NCBI RefSeq assembly: GCF_002159535.1
Contig: NZ_NFIU01000011.1
Coordinates: 1 to 64,000, forward strand
Direction of reading: 5' to 3'
Origin: Olsenella sp. An290
Lineage (GTDB): Bacteria > Actinomycetota > Coriobacteriia > Coriobacteriales > Atopobiaceae
DNA: 64,000 bases
Shown here: in pieces, positions 8,841-17,780 of the stretch
Numbering within the stretch: position 1 is the stretch's first letter
How the letters are laid out: each line of letters opens with the position of its first letter
Program-made: the position numbers and the translations under genes
Notes under the pieces: model-generated
Databases searched by the model: none
Told to the model about the DNA's origin: nothing
The model's input: the letters and a program-made list of their open reading frames with translations, nothing else

Positions 8841-9497
8841 ATGTACTTCCGGTACGGACAGGAGGAGACGGACTACCTCAAGGCGCGCGATCCGGTGCTC
8901 GGCGAGCTGATCGAGAAGATCGGCCCCGTGCGCCGCGAGGTGGACCCTGACGTCTTTTCTTCCGTGGTGCACCACATCGTGGGCCAGCAAGTCTCCACTA
9001 AGGCGCAGGCGACGATATGGGCGCGCCTGCAGGAGCTCCTGGGTACGGTGGACGCGGCGCACGTGCTTGCGCGTACCCCTGCTGAGCTGCAGTCTGTTGG
9101 TATGACCTTCCGGAAGGTGGACTACATACGGGAGTTTGCGCGGTGCGTCTCGGACGGCGAGTTCGATCTTGCCGCAGTGGCGGTGATGCCGGACGAGGAG
9201 GCCATTGCGGCACTTTGTGCGCTACCAGGCATCGGACGCTGGACGGCGGAGATGATCCTGCTCTTCTGTCTTGAGCGTCCCGACGTGCTGGCCTTTGATG
9301 ACCTGGCAATCCAGCGTGGCCTGCGCATGGTCTACCATCATCGCAAAATCACGCGCAAGCTCTTCGAGAAGTACCGGCGTCGCTACAGCCCCTACGGCAG
9401 CGTGGCCAGCCTCTATCTTTGGGCCGTGGCGGGCGGCGTCATCCCCGGAATGCGCGACTATGCGCCCAAGACCAAGCCATCGTTGGGAAAGGTGTGA
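8841..9497 (+). CDS. DNA-3-methyladenine glycosylase II-like (HhH-GPD)
   Basis: A base-excision repair enzyme for alkylated purines. It has the helix-hairpin-helix LPGIGRWTAEMIL and, 19 residues on, the catalytic aspartate in LAFDDLAIQRGL, as in AlkA. At 218 residues it lacks the N-terminal AlkA domain, like many short AlkA-type glycosylases. The ATG at 8841 has GAGAAGGGG upstream; an earlier in-frame ATG at 8817 has no such site. It is followed after one nucleotide by the alkyltransferase gene, forming a two-gene alkylation-repair unit. Confidence 0.88.
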   Translation: MYFRYGQEETDYLKARDPVLGELIEKIGPVRREVDPDVFSSVVHHIVGQQVSTKAQATIWARLQELLGTVDAAHVLARTPAELQSVGMTFRKVDYIREFARCVSDGEFDLAAVAVMPDEEAIAALCALPGIGRWTAEMILLFCLERPDVLAFDDLAIQRGLRMVYHHRKITRKLFEKYRRRYSPYGSVASLYLWAVAGGVIPGMRDYAPKTKPSLGKV

Positions 9498-9498
9498 C

Positions 9499-10041
9499 AT
9501 GCATACCTGCGACCACGAATCCCCGCTGGGAAAGATGCTGCTCGCGGCCGACGACGCCGGGCTCACGGGCGCATGGTTCTACGGTCAGCGCTCCTTTGCG
9601 CGCGGGCTGGAGGGTGCCGAGAAGGACGCGGAGACAGGCGAGCCCGCCGACTCGCCCGTTCTTCTCGCCGCACGTTGCTGGCTGGACGCGTACTTCGCAG
9701 GAGAGCGTCCGGGCGTGGCCGACGTCCCGCTGGCGCCGCGCGGCACCGCGTTCCAGCGTCGCGTGTGGGACGCGCTTCTCGCCATCCCGTACGGGGAGAC
9801 GCGCACGTACGGCGAGCTTGCGGCTGAGCTGGGGTCGTCGCCGCGTGCCGTCGGCGCCGCCGTGGGCAGGAACCCCGTCAGCGTGATTATCCCGTGCCAC
9901 CGCGTCCTGGGCGCGGGCGGCTCTCTCACCGGCTACGCCGGCGGCCTCGAGCGCAAGCGAGCCCTTCTCGCGCTTGAGCGGGCCCATGCGCCGGAAAGGC
10001 CGCACGGGGCATACGTAAACTCGCTTTTTCGGAAATTCTAG
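9499..10041 (+). CDS. ogt: Methylated-DNA-protein-cysteine methyltransferase
   Basis: A suicide repair protein that removes O6-alkyl groups from guanine. The PCHRV motif with its acceptor cysteine (VIIPCHRVLG) is present, preceded by the FQRRVWDALLAIPYGETRTYGELA wing region. The start ATG lies two bases after the glycosylase stop. The family core ends near RALLALE; the last roughly 17 residues (ending VNSLFRKF) are encoded by the AT-rich repeat element starting at 10014, so the natural C terminus was probably replaced. This should not affect the active site. Confidence 0.93.
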   Translation: MHTCDHESPLGKMLLAADDAGLTGAWFYGQRSFARGLEGAEKDAETGEPADSPVLLAARCWLDAYFAGERPGVADVPLAPRGTAFQRRVWDALLAIPYGETRTYGELAAELGSSPRAVGAAVGRNPVSVIIPCHRVLGAGGSLTGYAGGLERKRALLALERAHAPERPHGAYVNSLFRKF

Positions 10042-10182
10042 TTTGCGCGTTCTCGAGCTCGCGGTTTTTGATGCGTAAACGAGAAAAACAGTGTAATTTG
10101 ACCGGGAATCTGGGTTTACGCGTTAAAAACTTCAAATCAAATCACGCGTAGCCAAAGGTTTCCGAAAAACCAGATTGCGCGT
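10014..10182. repeat. AT-rich repeat element after ogt
   Basis: A locally AT-rich stretch with several repeats. CGTAAAC occurs at 10014-10020 and 10074-10080 and inverted at 10114-10120. TTTTTCGGAAA (10025-10035) is inverted at 10159-10169, and both copies are followed by a similar block ending TTGCGCGT (to 10050 and 10182). No open frame is convincing. It resembles a small non-autonomous mobile element or a relic; the ogt reading frame ends inside it. Confidence 0.5.
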
Positions 10183-10199
10183 CCCCGAACTGCCGAACC

Positions 10200-10260
10200 G
10201 TGCAAAAGTGCCTGTCCCCCTTGCACGCAGGCCGTGCAAGGGGGACAGGCACTTTCGCAC
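10200..10260. repeat. Pair of inverted REP units
   Basis: Two 27-bp units in opposite orientation (10200-10226 and 10234-10260), beginning GTGCAAAAGTGCC and GTGCAAGGGGGAC, with a 7-nt spacer. Together they can form one long hairpin, as in bacterial interspersed mosaic elements. The right unit ends two bases from the cyuA stop codon. Confidence 0.9.
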
Positions 10261-10262
10261 GC

Positions 10263-11549
10263 CTAGCACGCACCGGACCCGCACATGAGCTCGATGATCG
10301 TGCGGTCGGTCTCGCGCATGCCCTGAGCGGCCAGAACGCCCACGTTGCGGATCGTGTTCTCCACGCCCTTGACCACGATGCCGTCGCCGCCAAAGAACTG
10401 CTTGCCCTGCCGCTGCATCTGCATGCCCAGAAGGCCGGCCTCCACCGCGCTCGCGATCTTGGCCGCGCAGCTCGCCTTGGCGCCGTCGCAGACCATGCCG
10501 GACTCGATGGCGATGGCGTTGACCACCGTGTGCGCCACCTCGTCGGCGCGCCCGCCGTAGAGGTAGGTGATGCCGGCCGCCGCGCCCGCGCCCGCGCTCG
10601 TGGCGCCGCAGTAGGCGGAGAGCCGGCCTATGCCGGTCTTGAGGTGGATGGTCACCAGGTTGGACACCACAAGCGCGCGCAGCAGCTCCTCGTGCGCCAC
10701 GCCCAGCTCCTGCGCGTACACGATCACGGGCACGCTGGCCGTGAGGCCCTGGTTGCCGCTGCCGGAGTTGATGACCACGGGCAGCTCGCAGCCGCCCATG
10801 CGCGCGTCGGAACCGGCGGCGGCCCAGGCCTTGGCGCGGTTGGCCACGCCGTCGCCGTACGCCTCCAGGAGCACCTTGCCAATGCCCGCGCCCCAGCCGC
10901 CCGTGAGCCCCTCGCGCGCGATGGCCACGTTGCAGGCGATCTGCCGGCCCAGGACCTGCTTCACGTCCTCCAGGTCCACCGCGCCGGCAAACTCGACGAT
11001 CTTCTCGACAGAGAGGAGGCTGCGGTCCGCCCCGGAGTCCTTCTCGCCCGCGCCCTCCTCGAAGGGCTGGTCGAGAAGAACCTCGCCATCACGCTCCACG
11101 CGGATGACGTTGGTGTGCGAGCCGGCGATCTCGCAGAACGCCGTGTGGCCGCCGCCGGAGACGCGCACCTGGATGTCGAAGATCCACGGCCGCTCGCTCG
11201 GCGTCACGGTGACCTCGTGCGTGGCGAGAAACGCGCGCATCTCCTCGACCTGCTCGGGGGTGACGCCGGCCAGGACCTCGAGCTTGGCGTCCGCGTTGCC
11301 CGCGACCACGCCTGCCGCCGCGGCCGCCTCGATGCCGCGCGCGCCGCCCGTGTTGGGCACGACGACGCTCTTCACGTTCTTGATGATGTTGGAGGAGGCG
11401 GCCACGTCCACGCGCTCCGGCGCCGCGCCGAGCGCGCTCCGCGCGAGCGCGGCGCAGTAGGCCACGGCGATGGGCTCGGTGCAGCCCATCGCGCAGACGA
11501 GCTCCTCCTCGAGGATGGCGACGTAGGCGTCGTAGGTCTCCTGGTCCAT
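10263..11549 (-). CDS. cyuA: L-cysteine desulfidase / L-serine dehydratase-like protein (CyuA, UPF0597)
   Basis: A 428-residue member of the YhaM/CyuA family, which degrades cysteine to pyruvate, ammonia and sulfide using an Fe-S cluster. Family hallmarks seen include the N-terminal MGCTEPIAVAYCAALAR (first cluster cysteine), SSNIIKNVKSVVVPNTGG, GSGNQGLTASVPV and a C-terminal CDGAKASCAAKI and MCGSGAC. The start at 11549 follows GAAGGGATCCC on its strand. It is flanked on both sides by REP pairs and transcribed divergently from the amino-acid ABC transporter, which could supply substrate. CyuA versus serine dehydratase activity cannot be settled from sequence. Confidence 0.85.
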   Translation of the reverse strand: MDQETYDAYVAILEEELVCAMGCTEPIAVAYCAALARSALGAAPERVDVAASSNIIKNVKSVVVPNTGGARGIEAAAAAGVVAGNADAKLEVLAGVTPEQVEEMRAFLATHEVTVTPSERPWIFDIQVRVSGGGHTAFCEIAGSHTNVIRVERDGEVLLDQPFEEGAGEKDSGADRSLLSVEKIVEFAGAVDLEDVKQVLGRQIACNVAIAREGLTGGWGAGIGKVLLEAYGDGVANRAKAWAAAGSDARMGGCELPVVINSGSGNQGLTASVPVIVYAQELGVAHEELLRALVVSNLVTIHLKTGIGRLSAYCGATSAGAGAAAGITYLYGGRADEVAHTVVNAIAIESGMVCDGAKASCAAKIASAVEAGLLGMQMQRQGKQFFGGDGIVVKGVENTIRNVGVLAAQGMRETDRTIIELMCGSGAC

Positions 11550-11565
11550 GGGATCCCTTCCCGAC

Positions 11566-11630
11566 GTGCAAGGGGGACAGGCACTTTTGCACGCCCCGGA
11601 AGCGTGCAAAAGTGCCTGTCCCCCTTGCAC
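11566..11630. repeat. Pair of inverted REP units
   Basis: Units at 11566-11592 and 11604-11630, starting GTGCAAGGGGGACAG and GTGCAAAAGTGCC, separated by 11 nt. They lie in the divergent promoter region between cyuA and the ABC transporter genes, 17 nt upstream of the cyuA start, so they could influence cyuA expression. Confidence 0.9.
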
Positions 11631-11816
11631 GCTCACCCGTTACGGCGGTGTTTCCCAGTAGTCTATCAGCTCGCGGTCCTTCTCGACCCGCGGTATTCTT
11701 CTAGCGTGCGCGTAACTTTCTCGCATCGGGTGTGCCCGCTTGCAAGGGGGAGGGGAATGGGTCCCCTCCGGTTGCGTCGCGCGGAAGGGGATTACCAAAC
11801 AGGGAAAGGAACCACC

Positions 11817-12743
11817 ATGAAGGCCACCCCGCACGTGTACGTATCTGACAGAGTCTCTCGCCGCGACTTCCTCAAGCTCTCGGGCCTCGTGGCGGGCATG
11901 GGGGGCGTGATGGTCCTTTCCGGCTGCGGTCCCGCCGCGCAGGAGCCCACCGCCGACGCCTCGGACGAACCGGCCGCCGACGCCGCGTCCGACGGCGCCG
12001 TCACGCTCGGCGACGGCACGACGCTGCGCGTGGGCATGGAGGCGGCCTACGCCCCGTACAACTGGCAGGTCTCCGAGGAGTCCGAGTACACCATCCCCAT
12101 CGAGAACGTCTCCGGCGCCTTTGCGGACGGCTACGACGTGCAGGTGGCCAAGATGATCGCCGAGGGCCTGGGCATGGAGGCCGTGGCCGTGAAGCTCGAC
12201 TTTGCCGGCCTCATCGACGCGCTCAACAACGGCCAGATCGACATCGTCTGCGCCGGCATGTCCGTCGACCCGGAGCGCGCCCAGTCCGCGGACTTCTCCG
12301 ACTCCTACATCGACGACGACATCGTCATGATCACCACCAAGGACTCCGCCTACGCCGGCGCCACCACCTTCGCCGACCTCGCCGGCGCCTCCGTCCTGGG
12401 CCAGGCCGCCACGATGTACGACACCGTGATCGACCAGATCCCCGACGTCAACCACATGACGCCGGCCGAGACCGTGCCGCTCGTGGTCCAGGGCCTCACC
12501 AACGGCACCTGCGACATCATCACCTACTCGATGCTCTCGGTGCCCAAGCTGCTGGAGACCTACCCCGACTTCGTGGAGCTCGAGATGACCGACAAGTTCG
12601 AGGGCTCCGTCATGCCCGACAACGCGGCCATCGCCAAGGGCCAGGATGCTGCGCTCGAGAAGATCAACGAGATCATCGCCGGCATCCCGGAGGACGAGCG
12701 CCAGCAGATGTGGAACGACTGCATGGACCGTCAGCCGGCCTAG
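11817..12743 (+). CDS. Amino-acid ABC transporter substrate-binding lipoprotein (Tat-type signal)
   Basis: An extracellular solute-binding protein of family 3 (308 residues). The N terminus combines a twin-arginine motif (SRRDFLKLS) with a lipobox (LSGC), so it is predicted to be exported folded and lipid-anchored. After an Ala/Asp-rich linker comes the binding domain (LRVGMEAAYAPYNW, GYDVQVAKMIAEGLG, NNGQIDIVCAGMSVDPERA). It is the first gene of a three-gene operon with a permease and an ATPase. The substrate is probably a polar amino acid; the divergent cyuA gene hints at cysteine or serine, but this is inference. Confidence 0.9.
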   Translation: MKATPHVYVSDRVSRRDFLKLSGLVAGMGGVMVLSGCGPAAQEPTADASDEPAADAASDGAVTLGDGTTLRVGMEAAYAPYNWQVSEESEYTIPIENVSGAFADGYDVQVAKMIAEGLGMEAVAVKLDFAGLIDALNNGQIDIVCAGMSVDPERAQSADFSDSYIDDDIVMITTKDSAYAGATTFADLAGASVLGQAATMYDTVIDQIPDVNHMTPAETVPLVVQGLTNGTCDIITYSMLSVPKLLETYPDFVELEMTDKFEGSVMPDNAAIAKGQDAALEKINEIIAGIPEDERQQMWNDCMDRQPA

Positions 12744-12830
12744 GCCTGGTGCACAACAGCGATCTGCCTTGGAACGGGGCGGGGGCGCGGGCCCTCGTCC
12801 CGTTTGGGGCGAGAAGTACGAGGGGTTTGC

Positions 12831-13994
12831 ATGAGAAAACTGCGTGACTTCGTGGCGGGCGACCACCGCTACGTCCTTCTCGGCACGTCCGCCGTGGCTC
12901 TGGTGGGCATGCTGCTCTCCAGCTCGCCGCGCCCCGCGATGAGCTTCCTGGCCCAGGCGTTTACCGTCGAGCTGGTGATGTACTACTTGCTGGTGGCGTG
13001 GCTCGTGGTGAGCGCCGCGGCCCTGGTGCTCAAGCTCGCGCACTGGCGCAGCTACGGGACGACGTCGCCCTTCGTGAGGCCGGCCGCCCGCCGCGCCCTG
13101 CGCTACGGCTCCTACGCGGTGTGGGCGATCGCGCTCGTGCTCCTGGCTGACCGCGGGGTCATGGGCGTCGCGTCCGCGTGGCAGGCCGCCGCCGCTGCCT
13201 CGGCCCGCCCCCAGGACGACATGCTCCAGGGCATCCTCTACATCCTCCAGCACGACCACCAGACCTTCACCACGGGCCTCGCGACCACCGTTGAGCTGGC
13301 GGTCTTTGGCACCGTCTTCGCCTTCTTCCTGGCGCTGCTGCTGGTCTTTGCGCGCATCCAGACCGTCGACCGGCCGGACAACGACTTCGTGCGCTTCTGG
13401 AAGAGGCTCGGCTGCGGCTTTGCCAAGGCGTACAGCACCGTGATCCGCGGCACGCCGATGATGATCCAGGCCATGATCATCTACCCGGCGATCTTTGCGC
13501 TCTTTCGCGGCACGGGCATGACCACGACGGAGATCAACGGCCTCTGGACGCCGTTTCTCGGCGGCCTCGTCACCATCACGCTCAACTCCACCGCGTACAT
13601 GATGGAGGTGCTGCGCGGCGGCATCGAGTCCGTCGACCGGGGTCAGACGGAGGCGGCGCGCTCGCTCGGCCTCTCCCAGTGGCAGGCCATGCGCAAGGTG
13701 GTCTTCCCGCAGGGCATCAAGTTCGCGATCCCCGGGCTCTCCAACGAGCTCATCATCAACATCAAGGACTCCTCGGTCCTCTCGGTCATCGGCACCTTCG
13801 AGCTGGCCTTTGCGAGCACCACGGCAACCGGCGTCTACTACAACCAGCTGCAGCCGAGCCTCATCTCGGCGGTGGTGTACCTCTTCCTCACGATGGTGGC
13901 GTCCTGGCTGCTCGGGAAGTTTGCCAAGCACTTTGACGTCAAGCCCGAGCCGGTGGGGAGCACGTCCGACAAGAACCTCGTGGGGGAGGAGTAA
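12831..13994 (+). CDS. Polar amino-acid ABC transporter permease (His/Glu/Gln/Arg type)
   Basis: A 387-residue inner-membrane permease. It begins with extra membrane segments (about residues 15-120) not found in short family members. The core permease domain (about 140-375) carries the coupling EAA loop ([25 protein letters not shown]). The ATG at 12831 follows ACGAGGGG. It sits 87 nt after the binding protein and 2 nt before the ATPase gene, so all three are one operon. Confidence 0.9.
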   Translation: MRKLRDFVAGDHRYVLLGTSAVALVGMLLSSSPRPAMSFLAQAFTVELVMYYLLVAWLVVSAAALVLKLAHWRSYGTTSPFVRPAARRALRYGSYAVWAIALVLLADRGVMGVASAWQAAAAASARPQDDMLQGILYILQHDHQTFTTGLATTVELAVFGTVFAFFLALLLVFARIQTVDRPDNDFVRFWKRLGCGFAKAYSTVIRGTPMMIQAMIIYPAIFALFRGTGMTTTEINGLWTPFLGGLVTITLNSTAYMMEVLRGGIESVDRGQTEAARSLGLSQWQAMRKVVFPQGIKFAIPGLSNELIINIKDSSVLSVIGTFELAFASTTATGVYYNQLQPSLISAVVYLFLTMVASWLLGKFAKHFDVKPEPVGSTSDKNLVGEE

Positions 13995-13996
13995 GC

Positions 13997-14788
13997 ATGG
14001 CCGAGAAGAACGTCACGACCGCCGGCGCCGCCGGAGCCGGCGCCCGCTTCGCCGAGCCCATGGTCCGCATCGAGGGCCTGCAGAAGAGCTTCGGCGACCT
14101 GGAGGTCCTGCGCGACATCAACCTTGACGTCATGCCCGGCCAGGTGGTCACGATCATCGGCGCCTCCGGCTCCGGAAAGTCGACGCTTCTGCGCTGCATC
14201 AACCTGCTCGAGACGCCCGACGCCGGCCACGTGTGGTTCCACGGCGCCGACCTCGCGGCCGAGCACGTGGACGTGAACCGCCTGCGCGAGAAGATCGGCA
14301 TGGTGTTCCAGGGCTTCAACCTGTTCAACAACATGAACGTGCTCGACAACTGCACGCTTGCGCCCGTGACCCTAAAGAAGATGAAGAAGGCCGAGGCCGA
14401 GGAGGTCGCGATGCGCCACCTCGAGTCCGTGGGCCTTGCGGACTTCGCGCGCGCGGACGTGAACAACCTCTCCGGCGGCCAGAAGCAGCGCGTGGCCATC
14501 GCGCGCGCCCTCTGCATGCAGCCCGACCTCATGCTCTTCGACGAGCCCACCTCGGCGCTCGACCCGGAGATCGTGGGCGAGGTCCTGGAGGTTATGCGGC
14601 GCCTGGCCGCCGAGGGCATGACGATGGTCGTGGTCACGCACGAGATGGCCTTCGCCAAGAACGTCTCCGACGAGGTCGTCTTCATGGACAAGGGCGTCAT
14701 TGCCGAGAAGGGCGCGCCGTCCAAGATCTTCTCGGCACCCGAGCACCCGCGCACCCGCGAGTTCCTCGCCCGCTACCTCGAGGGGTAG
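13997..14788 (+). CDS. Amino-acid ABC transporter ATP-binding protein
   Basis: The GlnQ-type ATPase of the transporter (263 residues). Walker [11 protein letters not shown]-loop FQGFNLF, signature LSGGQKQR, Walker [13 protein letters not shown] and the switch histidine in VVVTHEM are all present. An extra N-terminal stretch of about 20 Ala/Gly-rich residues precedes the domain. The stop codon is followed after one base by a REP unit, then by the RAYT transposase gene. Confidence 0.95.
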   Translation: MAEKNVTTAGAAGAGARFAEPMVRIEGLQKSFGDLEVLRDINLDVMPGQVVTIIGASGSGKSTLLRCINLLETPDAGHVWFHGADLAAEHVDVNRLREKIGMVFQGFNLFNNMNVLDNCTLAPVTLKKMKKAEAEEVAMRHLESVGLADFARADVNNLSGGQKQRVAIARALCMQPDLMLFDEPTSALDPEIVGEVLEVMRRLAAEGMTMVVVTHEMAFAKNVSDEVVFMDKGVIAEKGAPSKIFSAPEHPRTREFLARYLEG

Positions 14789-14789
14789 C

Positions 14790-14816
14790 GTGCAAAGGGG
14801 ACAGGCACTTTTGCAC
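14790..14816. repeat. REP unit left of the RAYT gene
   Basis: A 27-bp palindrome starting GTGCAAAGGGGACAG. It begins one base after the ATPase stop (context GTAG-C-GTGC) and ends 59 nt before the RAYT start codon. Together with the unit at 15702 it brackets the transposase gene. Confidence 0.92.
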
Positions 14817-14875
14817 GCCGTCCTGGGGTCTGAAGGGGTATAACATCTCCCATCAACAAGGCGAGGGGAGGGGCT

Positions 14876-15700
14876 ATGCCCAGATTACCAAGACGTGTTG
14901 CAGAATCTGGCTTTTACCACGTAGTTCTCTACGCAAACGGTCGGCAGAACCTCTTTGAGGAAGACGCCGACCGTTTGGCTTTTCTTGACATGTTCGTGGA
15001 AGCTGCGCGCAAGCACGGCGTCAGCATTCTGGCATGGTGTCTCATGGCAAACCACATCCACCTGCTTCTCGAGGACCCGGACGACTGCCTGAGCGAGCTG
15101 ATGCGCTCCCTTGCCACGCGCTACGCCCAGCGCTTCAACAGGCGAGGGGGTCACGCAGGGCACGTGTTTCGAGGGCGGTTCTACAGCAGCCCCGTCGAGG
15201 GCGAGGCCTATCTCCTCGAGGCCATGCGCTACATCCACAACAACCCCGCGAAGGCCGGCATCTGCGCGGCGGAGGACTATCCGTGGAGCAGCTACCATGA
15301 GTACGCCGGCGCTCCCGACCGCACCGGCACCGGGCGCGCCGGCACCGGGCGCACCGGCGCTCCCGACCGCGCCGACACCGACCGCCCCGGCGTTCCCGAC
15401 CGCACCGACACCGGGCTGCTGCTCGAGATGCTCGGCGGCCGCGAGGCGTTCGTCAGGTTCTCGAGCTCTTCCGAGCGCGTCCGCTACCGCCCGCCGGCCC
15501 GGCCAAGGCTCGCCGACGCCGCGGCGGAGGAAGTCGCGCGCGAGGTTTTGGGCCCACTGACGGCATCGGAGCTCAAGGGCCAGGAGCAGGCCCGGCGCAA
15601 TGCGCTACTCTGTGAGTTGCGGGAGGCGGGGCTGTCCGTGAGGCAGATCGAGAGGCTCACGGGCATTGGCCGCGGCACCATCACAAGAGCAACGACGTAG
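14876..15700 (+). CDS. REP-associated tyrosine transposase (RAYT, Y1/HUH family)
   Basis: A 274-residue single-strand DNA transposase related to IS200 TnpA. The HUH metal site is MANHIHLLL (His60, His62). The catalytic tyrosine lies in RYIHNNP (Tyr119), followed by the family motif WSSY. Residues about 146-180 are a degenerate tandem repeat (APDRTGTGR/ADTDRPGV type), probably a flexible linker. The C terminus (about 225-274, LSVRQIERLTGIGRGTI) looks like a helix-turn-helix. RAYTs act on REP hairpins, and this gene is flanked on both sides by 27-bp REP units, with more across the window, so it is their likely mobiliser. RBS GAGGGGAGGGG precedes the ATG. Confidence 0.93.
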   Translation: MPRLPRRVAESGFYHVVLYANGRQNLFEEDADRLAFLDMFVEAARKHGVSILAWCLMANHIHLLLEDPDDCLSELMRSLATRYAQRFNRRGGHAGHVFRGRFYSSPVEGEAYLLEAMRYIHNNPAKAGICAAEDYPWSSYHEYAGAPDRTGTGRAGTGRTGAPDRADTDRPGVPDRTDTGLLLEMLGGREAFVRFSSSSERVRYRPPARPRLADAAAEEVAREVLGPLTASELKGQEQARRNALLCELREAGLSVRQIERLTGIGRGTITRATT

Positions 15701-15701
15701 C

Positions 15702-15728
15702 GTGCAAAGGTGCCTGTCACTTTTGCAC
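15702..15728. repeat. REP unit right of the RAYT gene
   Basis: A 27-bp palindrome starting GTGCAAAGGTGCCTG, one base after the RAYT stop (context GTAG-C-GTGC). It ends 21 nt before the nadE start codon. Confidence 0.92.
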
Positions 15729-15749
15729 GCCGTTCACGGAGGAGGCAGG

Positions 15750-17687
15750 ATGAGGGACGGGTTCGTCAAGGTGGCGGCGCTGACGCCGGAGGTCCGCGTG
15801 GCGGACGTGAGCTTCAACGTGGGCGCCTGCACGGCGGCGGTCCGCGAGGCGGCCGCGCAGGGAGCCGCCGTCATCGTTCTCCCGGAGCTCGCCATCACCG
15901 GCTACACCTGCGAGGACCTCTTCTGGCAGGACGCGCTCGTCCGCGCCGCCGACGCCGGCCTCGCCGACCTCGCCGCCCGCACGGCGGACCTTGCCGCCCT
16001 GATTCTCGTGGGCGTGCCCGTGCGCGCCAACGGAAAGCTCTACAACTGCGCCGCCGCCCTGAGCGCCGGGCGCCTGCTCGGCCTTGTCCCCAAGACGCAC
16101 ATCCCCACCTACCACGAGTTCTACGAGGGCCGCCACTTCGTTCCCGGCCCGGCGGACCCCGTGGCCGTCTCGTTTGCCGGCAAGAAGAACGTGCCCTTGG
16201 GCACCAACCTGCTCTTCTCGTGCGCGGAGCTCCCCGAGCTCGTGGTGGCCGCGGAGATCTGCGAGGACCTCTGGGCGCCTGACCAGCCCTCCGTCTCCCA
16301 CGCGCTCGCGGGCGCCACGCTGATCTGCAACCTCTCCGCCTCGAACGAGCTCGTCGGCAAGGCCGACTACCGCCGCGACCTCGTGCGCGGCCAGAGCGCC
16401 CGGCTCGTCTGCGGCTACCTCTACGCGAGCGCCGGCACCGGCGAGTCCACGCAGGACGTGGTCTACTCCGGGCACGACCTCGTGTGCGAGAACGGCCGCG
16501 CCCTCGCCGAGGCCGCGCCCTTCGGCTGCGGCCGCGCCATCTCGGAGGTCGACGTCCGGCACCTCGTCGCCGAGCGCACCCGCATGTCCACGTTTACGTG
16601 CGCGGCAGCGCCGGAGGAGGCGGGTTACGCGTGCCTGTCCTTCTCGCTCGGCGAGGGCGCCGCGGAGCGCGAGACCTCGCTCACCCGCTGGGTGGACCCG
16701 CACCCCTTTGTGCCGTCCGACGCGCACCGCCGCGCGGAGCGCTGCGAGGAGGTCTTTGCCATCCAGGCCCACGGCCTCGCCAAGCGCCTCGCGCACACGC
16801 ACTCGCGCCGTGCGGTGATCGGCCTCTCGGGCGGGCTGGACTCCACGCTCGCCCTGCTCGTGTCCGTGCGCGCCTTCGACCTGCTCGGCCTTGACCGCGC
16901 CGGCATCGTGGCCGTGACCATGCCCGGCTTTGGGACCACGGACCGCACCTACAACAACGCCTGCGAGCTCGCCCGCACCGTGGGGGCCGAGCTGCGGGAG
17001 ATCGGCATCGCCGCCGCCGTGCGCCAGCACTTTGCCGACATCGGCCACGACGAGGCCGTCCACGACGTCACCTACGAGAACTCCCAGGCCCGCGAGCGCA
17101 CGCAGATCCTCATGGACGTGGCCAACCAGGAGGGCGGCCTCGTCATCGGCACCGGCGACCTCTCCGAGCTGGCCCTTGGCTGGGCCACCTACAACGGCGA
17201 CCACATGTCCATGTATGCGGTCAACGCGAGCGTGCCCAAGACGCTGGTGCGCCACCTCGTGCGCTACGTGGCTGACACCTGCGGGGACGAGGCCGAGAAG
17301 AACGTCCTGCTGGACGTCCTTGACACCCCGGTCTCCCCGGAGCTTCTGCCCGCCACGGGCGACGGGCAGATCGCTCAGAAGACGGAGGACCTTGTGGGCC
17401 CCTACGAGCTGCACGACTTCTTCCTCTACGAGGTGCTGCGCCGCGGGACCAGCCCGGCCAAGGTCTACCGGCTTGCCCGCCATGCGCTGGGCGAGAAGTA
17501 CGACGACGAGACGATCCTCGCCTGGCTCAAGGTCTTCTACCGGCGCTACTTTGCCCAGCAGTTCAAGCGCAGCTGTCTGCCTGACGGCCCCAAGGTGGGC
17601 TCGGCGGCCGTGAGCCCGCGTGGCGACCTGCGCATGCCTTCGGACGCCTGCTCCGCCCTCTGGCTCTCCGAGCTCGAGAGCCTGTAG
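15750..17687 (+). CDS. nadE: Glutamine-dependent NAD+ synthetase
   Basis: Catalyses the last step of NAD synthesis, amidating deamido-NAD with ammonia channelled from glutamine (645 residues). The N-terminal nitrilase-type glutaminase has its Glu-Lys-Cys triad at Glu46 (LPELAITGY), Lys115 (VPKTHIP) and Cys171 (EICEDLW). The C-terminal synthetase has the PP-loop GLSGGLDST and GTGDLSELALGW. The ATG at 15750 follows GGAGGAGGC. A REP unit lies immediately upstream and a large REP palindrome begins one base after its stop. Confidence 0.96.
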   Translation: MRDGFVKVAALTPEVRVADVSFNVGACTAAVREAAAQGAAVIVLPELAITGYTCEDLFWQDALVRAADAGLADLAARTADLAALILVGVPVRANGKLYNCAAALSAGRLLGLVPKTHIPTYHEFYEGRHFVPGPADPVAVSFAGKKNVPLGTNLLFSCAELPELVVAAEICEDLWAPDQPSVSHALAGATLICNLSASNELVGKADYRRDLVRGQSARLVCGYLYASAGTGESTQDVVYSGHDLVCENGRALAEAAPFGCGRAISEVDVRHLVAERTRMSTFTCAAAPEEAGYACLSFSLGEGAAERETSLTRWVDPHPFVPSDAHRRAERCEEVFAIQAHGLAKRLAHTHSRRAVIGLSGGLDSTLALLVSVRAFDLLGLDRAGIVAVTMPGFGTTDRTYNNACELARTVGAELREIGIAAAVRQHFADIGHDEAVHDVTYENSQARERTQILMDVANQEGGLVIGTGDLSELALGWATYNGDHMSMYAVNASVPKTLVRHLVRYVADTCGDEAEKNVLLDVLDTPVSPELLPATGDGQIAQKTEDLVGPYELHDFFLYEVLRRGTSPAKVYRLARHALGEKYDDETILAWLKVFYRRYFAQQFKRSCLPDGPKVGSAAVSPRGDLRMPSDACSALWLSELESL

Positions 17688-17688
17688 C

Positions 17689-17778
17689 GTGCAAGGGGGC
17701 GTGCAAGGGGGACAGTCACTTTTGCACGCATGGGGCGGCGTGCAAAAGTGACTGTCCCCCTTGCACGCCCCCTTGCAC
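17689..17778. repeat. Large REP palindrome (two units plus half-units)
   Basis: Full units at 17701-17727 and 17740-17766 in opposite orientation, each extended outward by a half-unit (GTGCAAGGGGGC 17689-17700, mirrored at 17767-17778). The 90-bp block is nearly a perfect palindrome. It separates convergent genes: nadE on the left ends GTAG-C, and the broken gene on the right ends GTAG-GC when read on its own strand. It may act as a bidirectional terminator. Confidence 0.92.
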
Positions 17779-17780
17779 GC

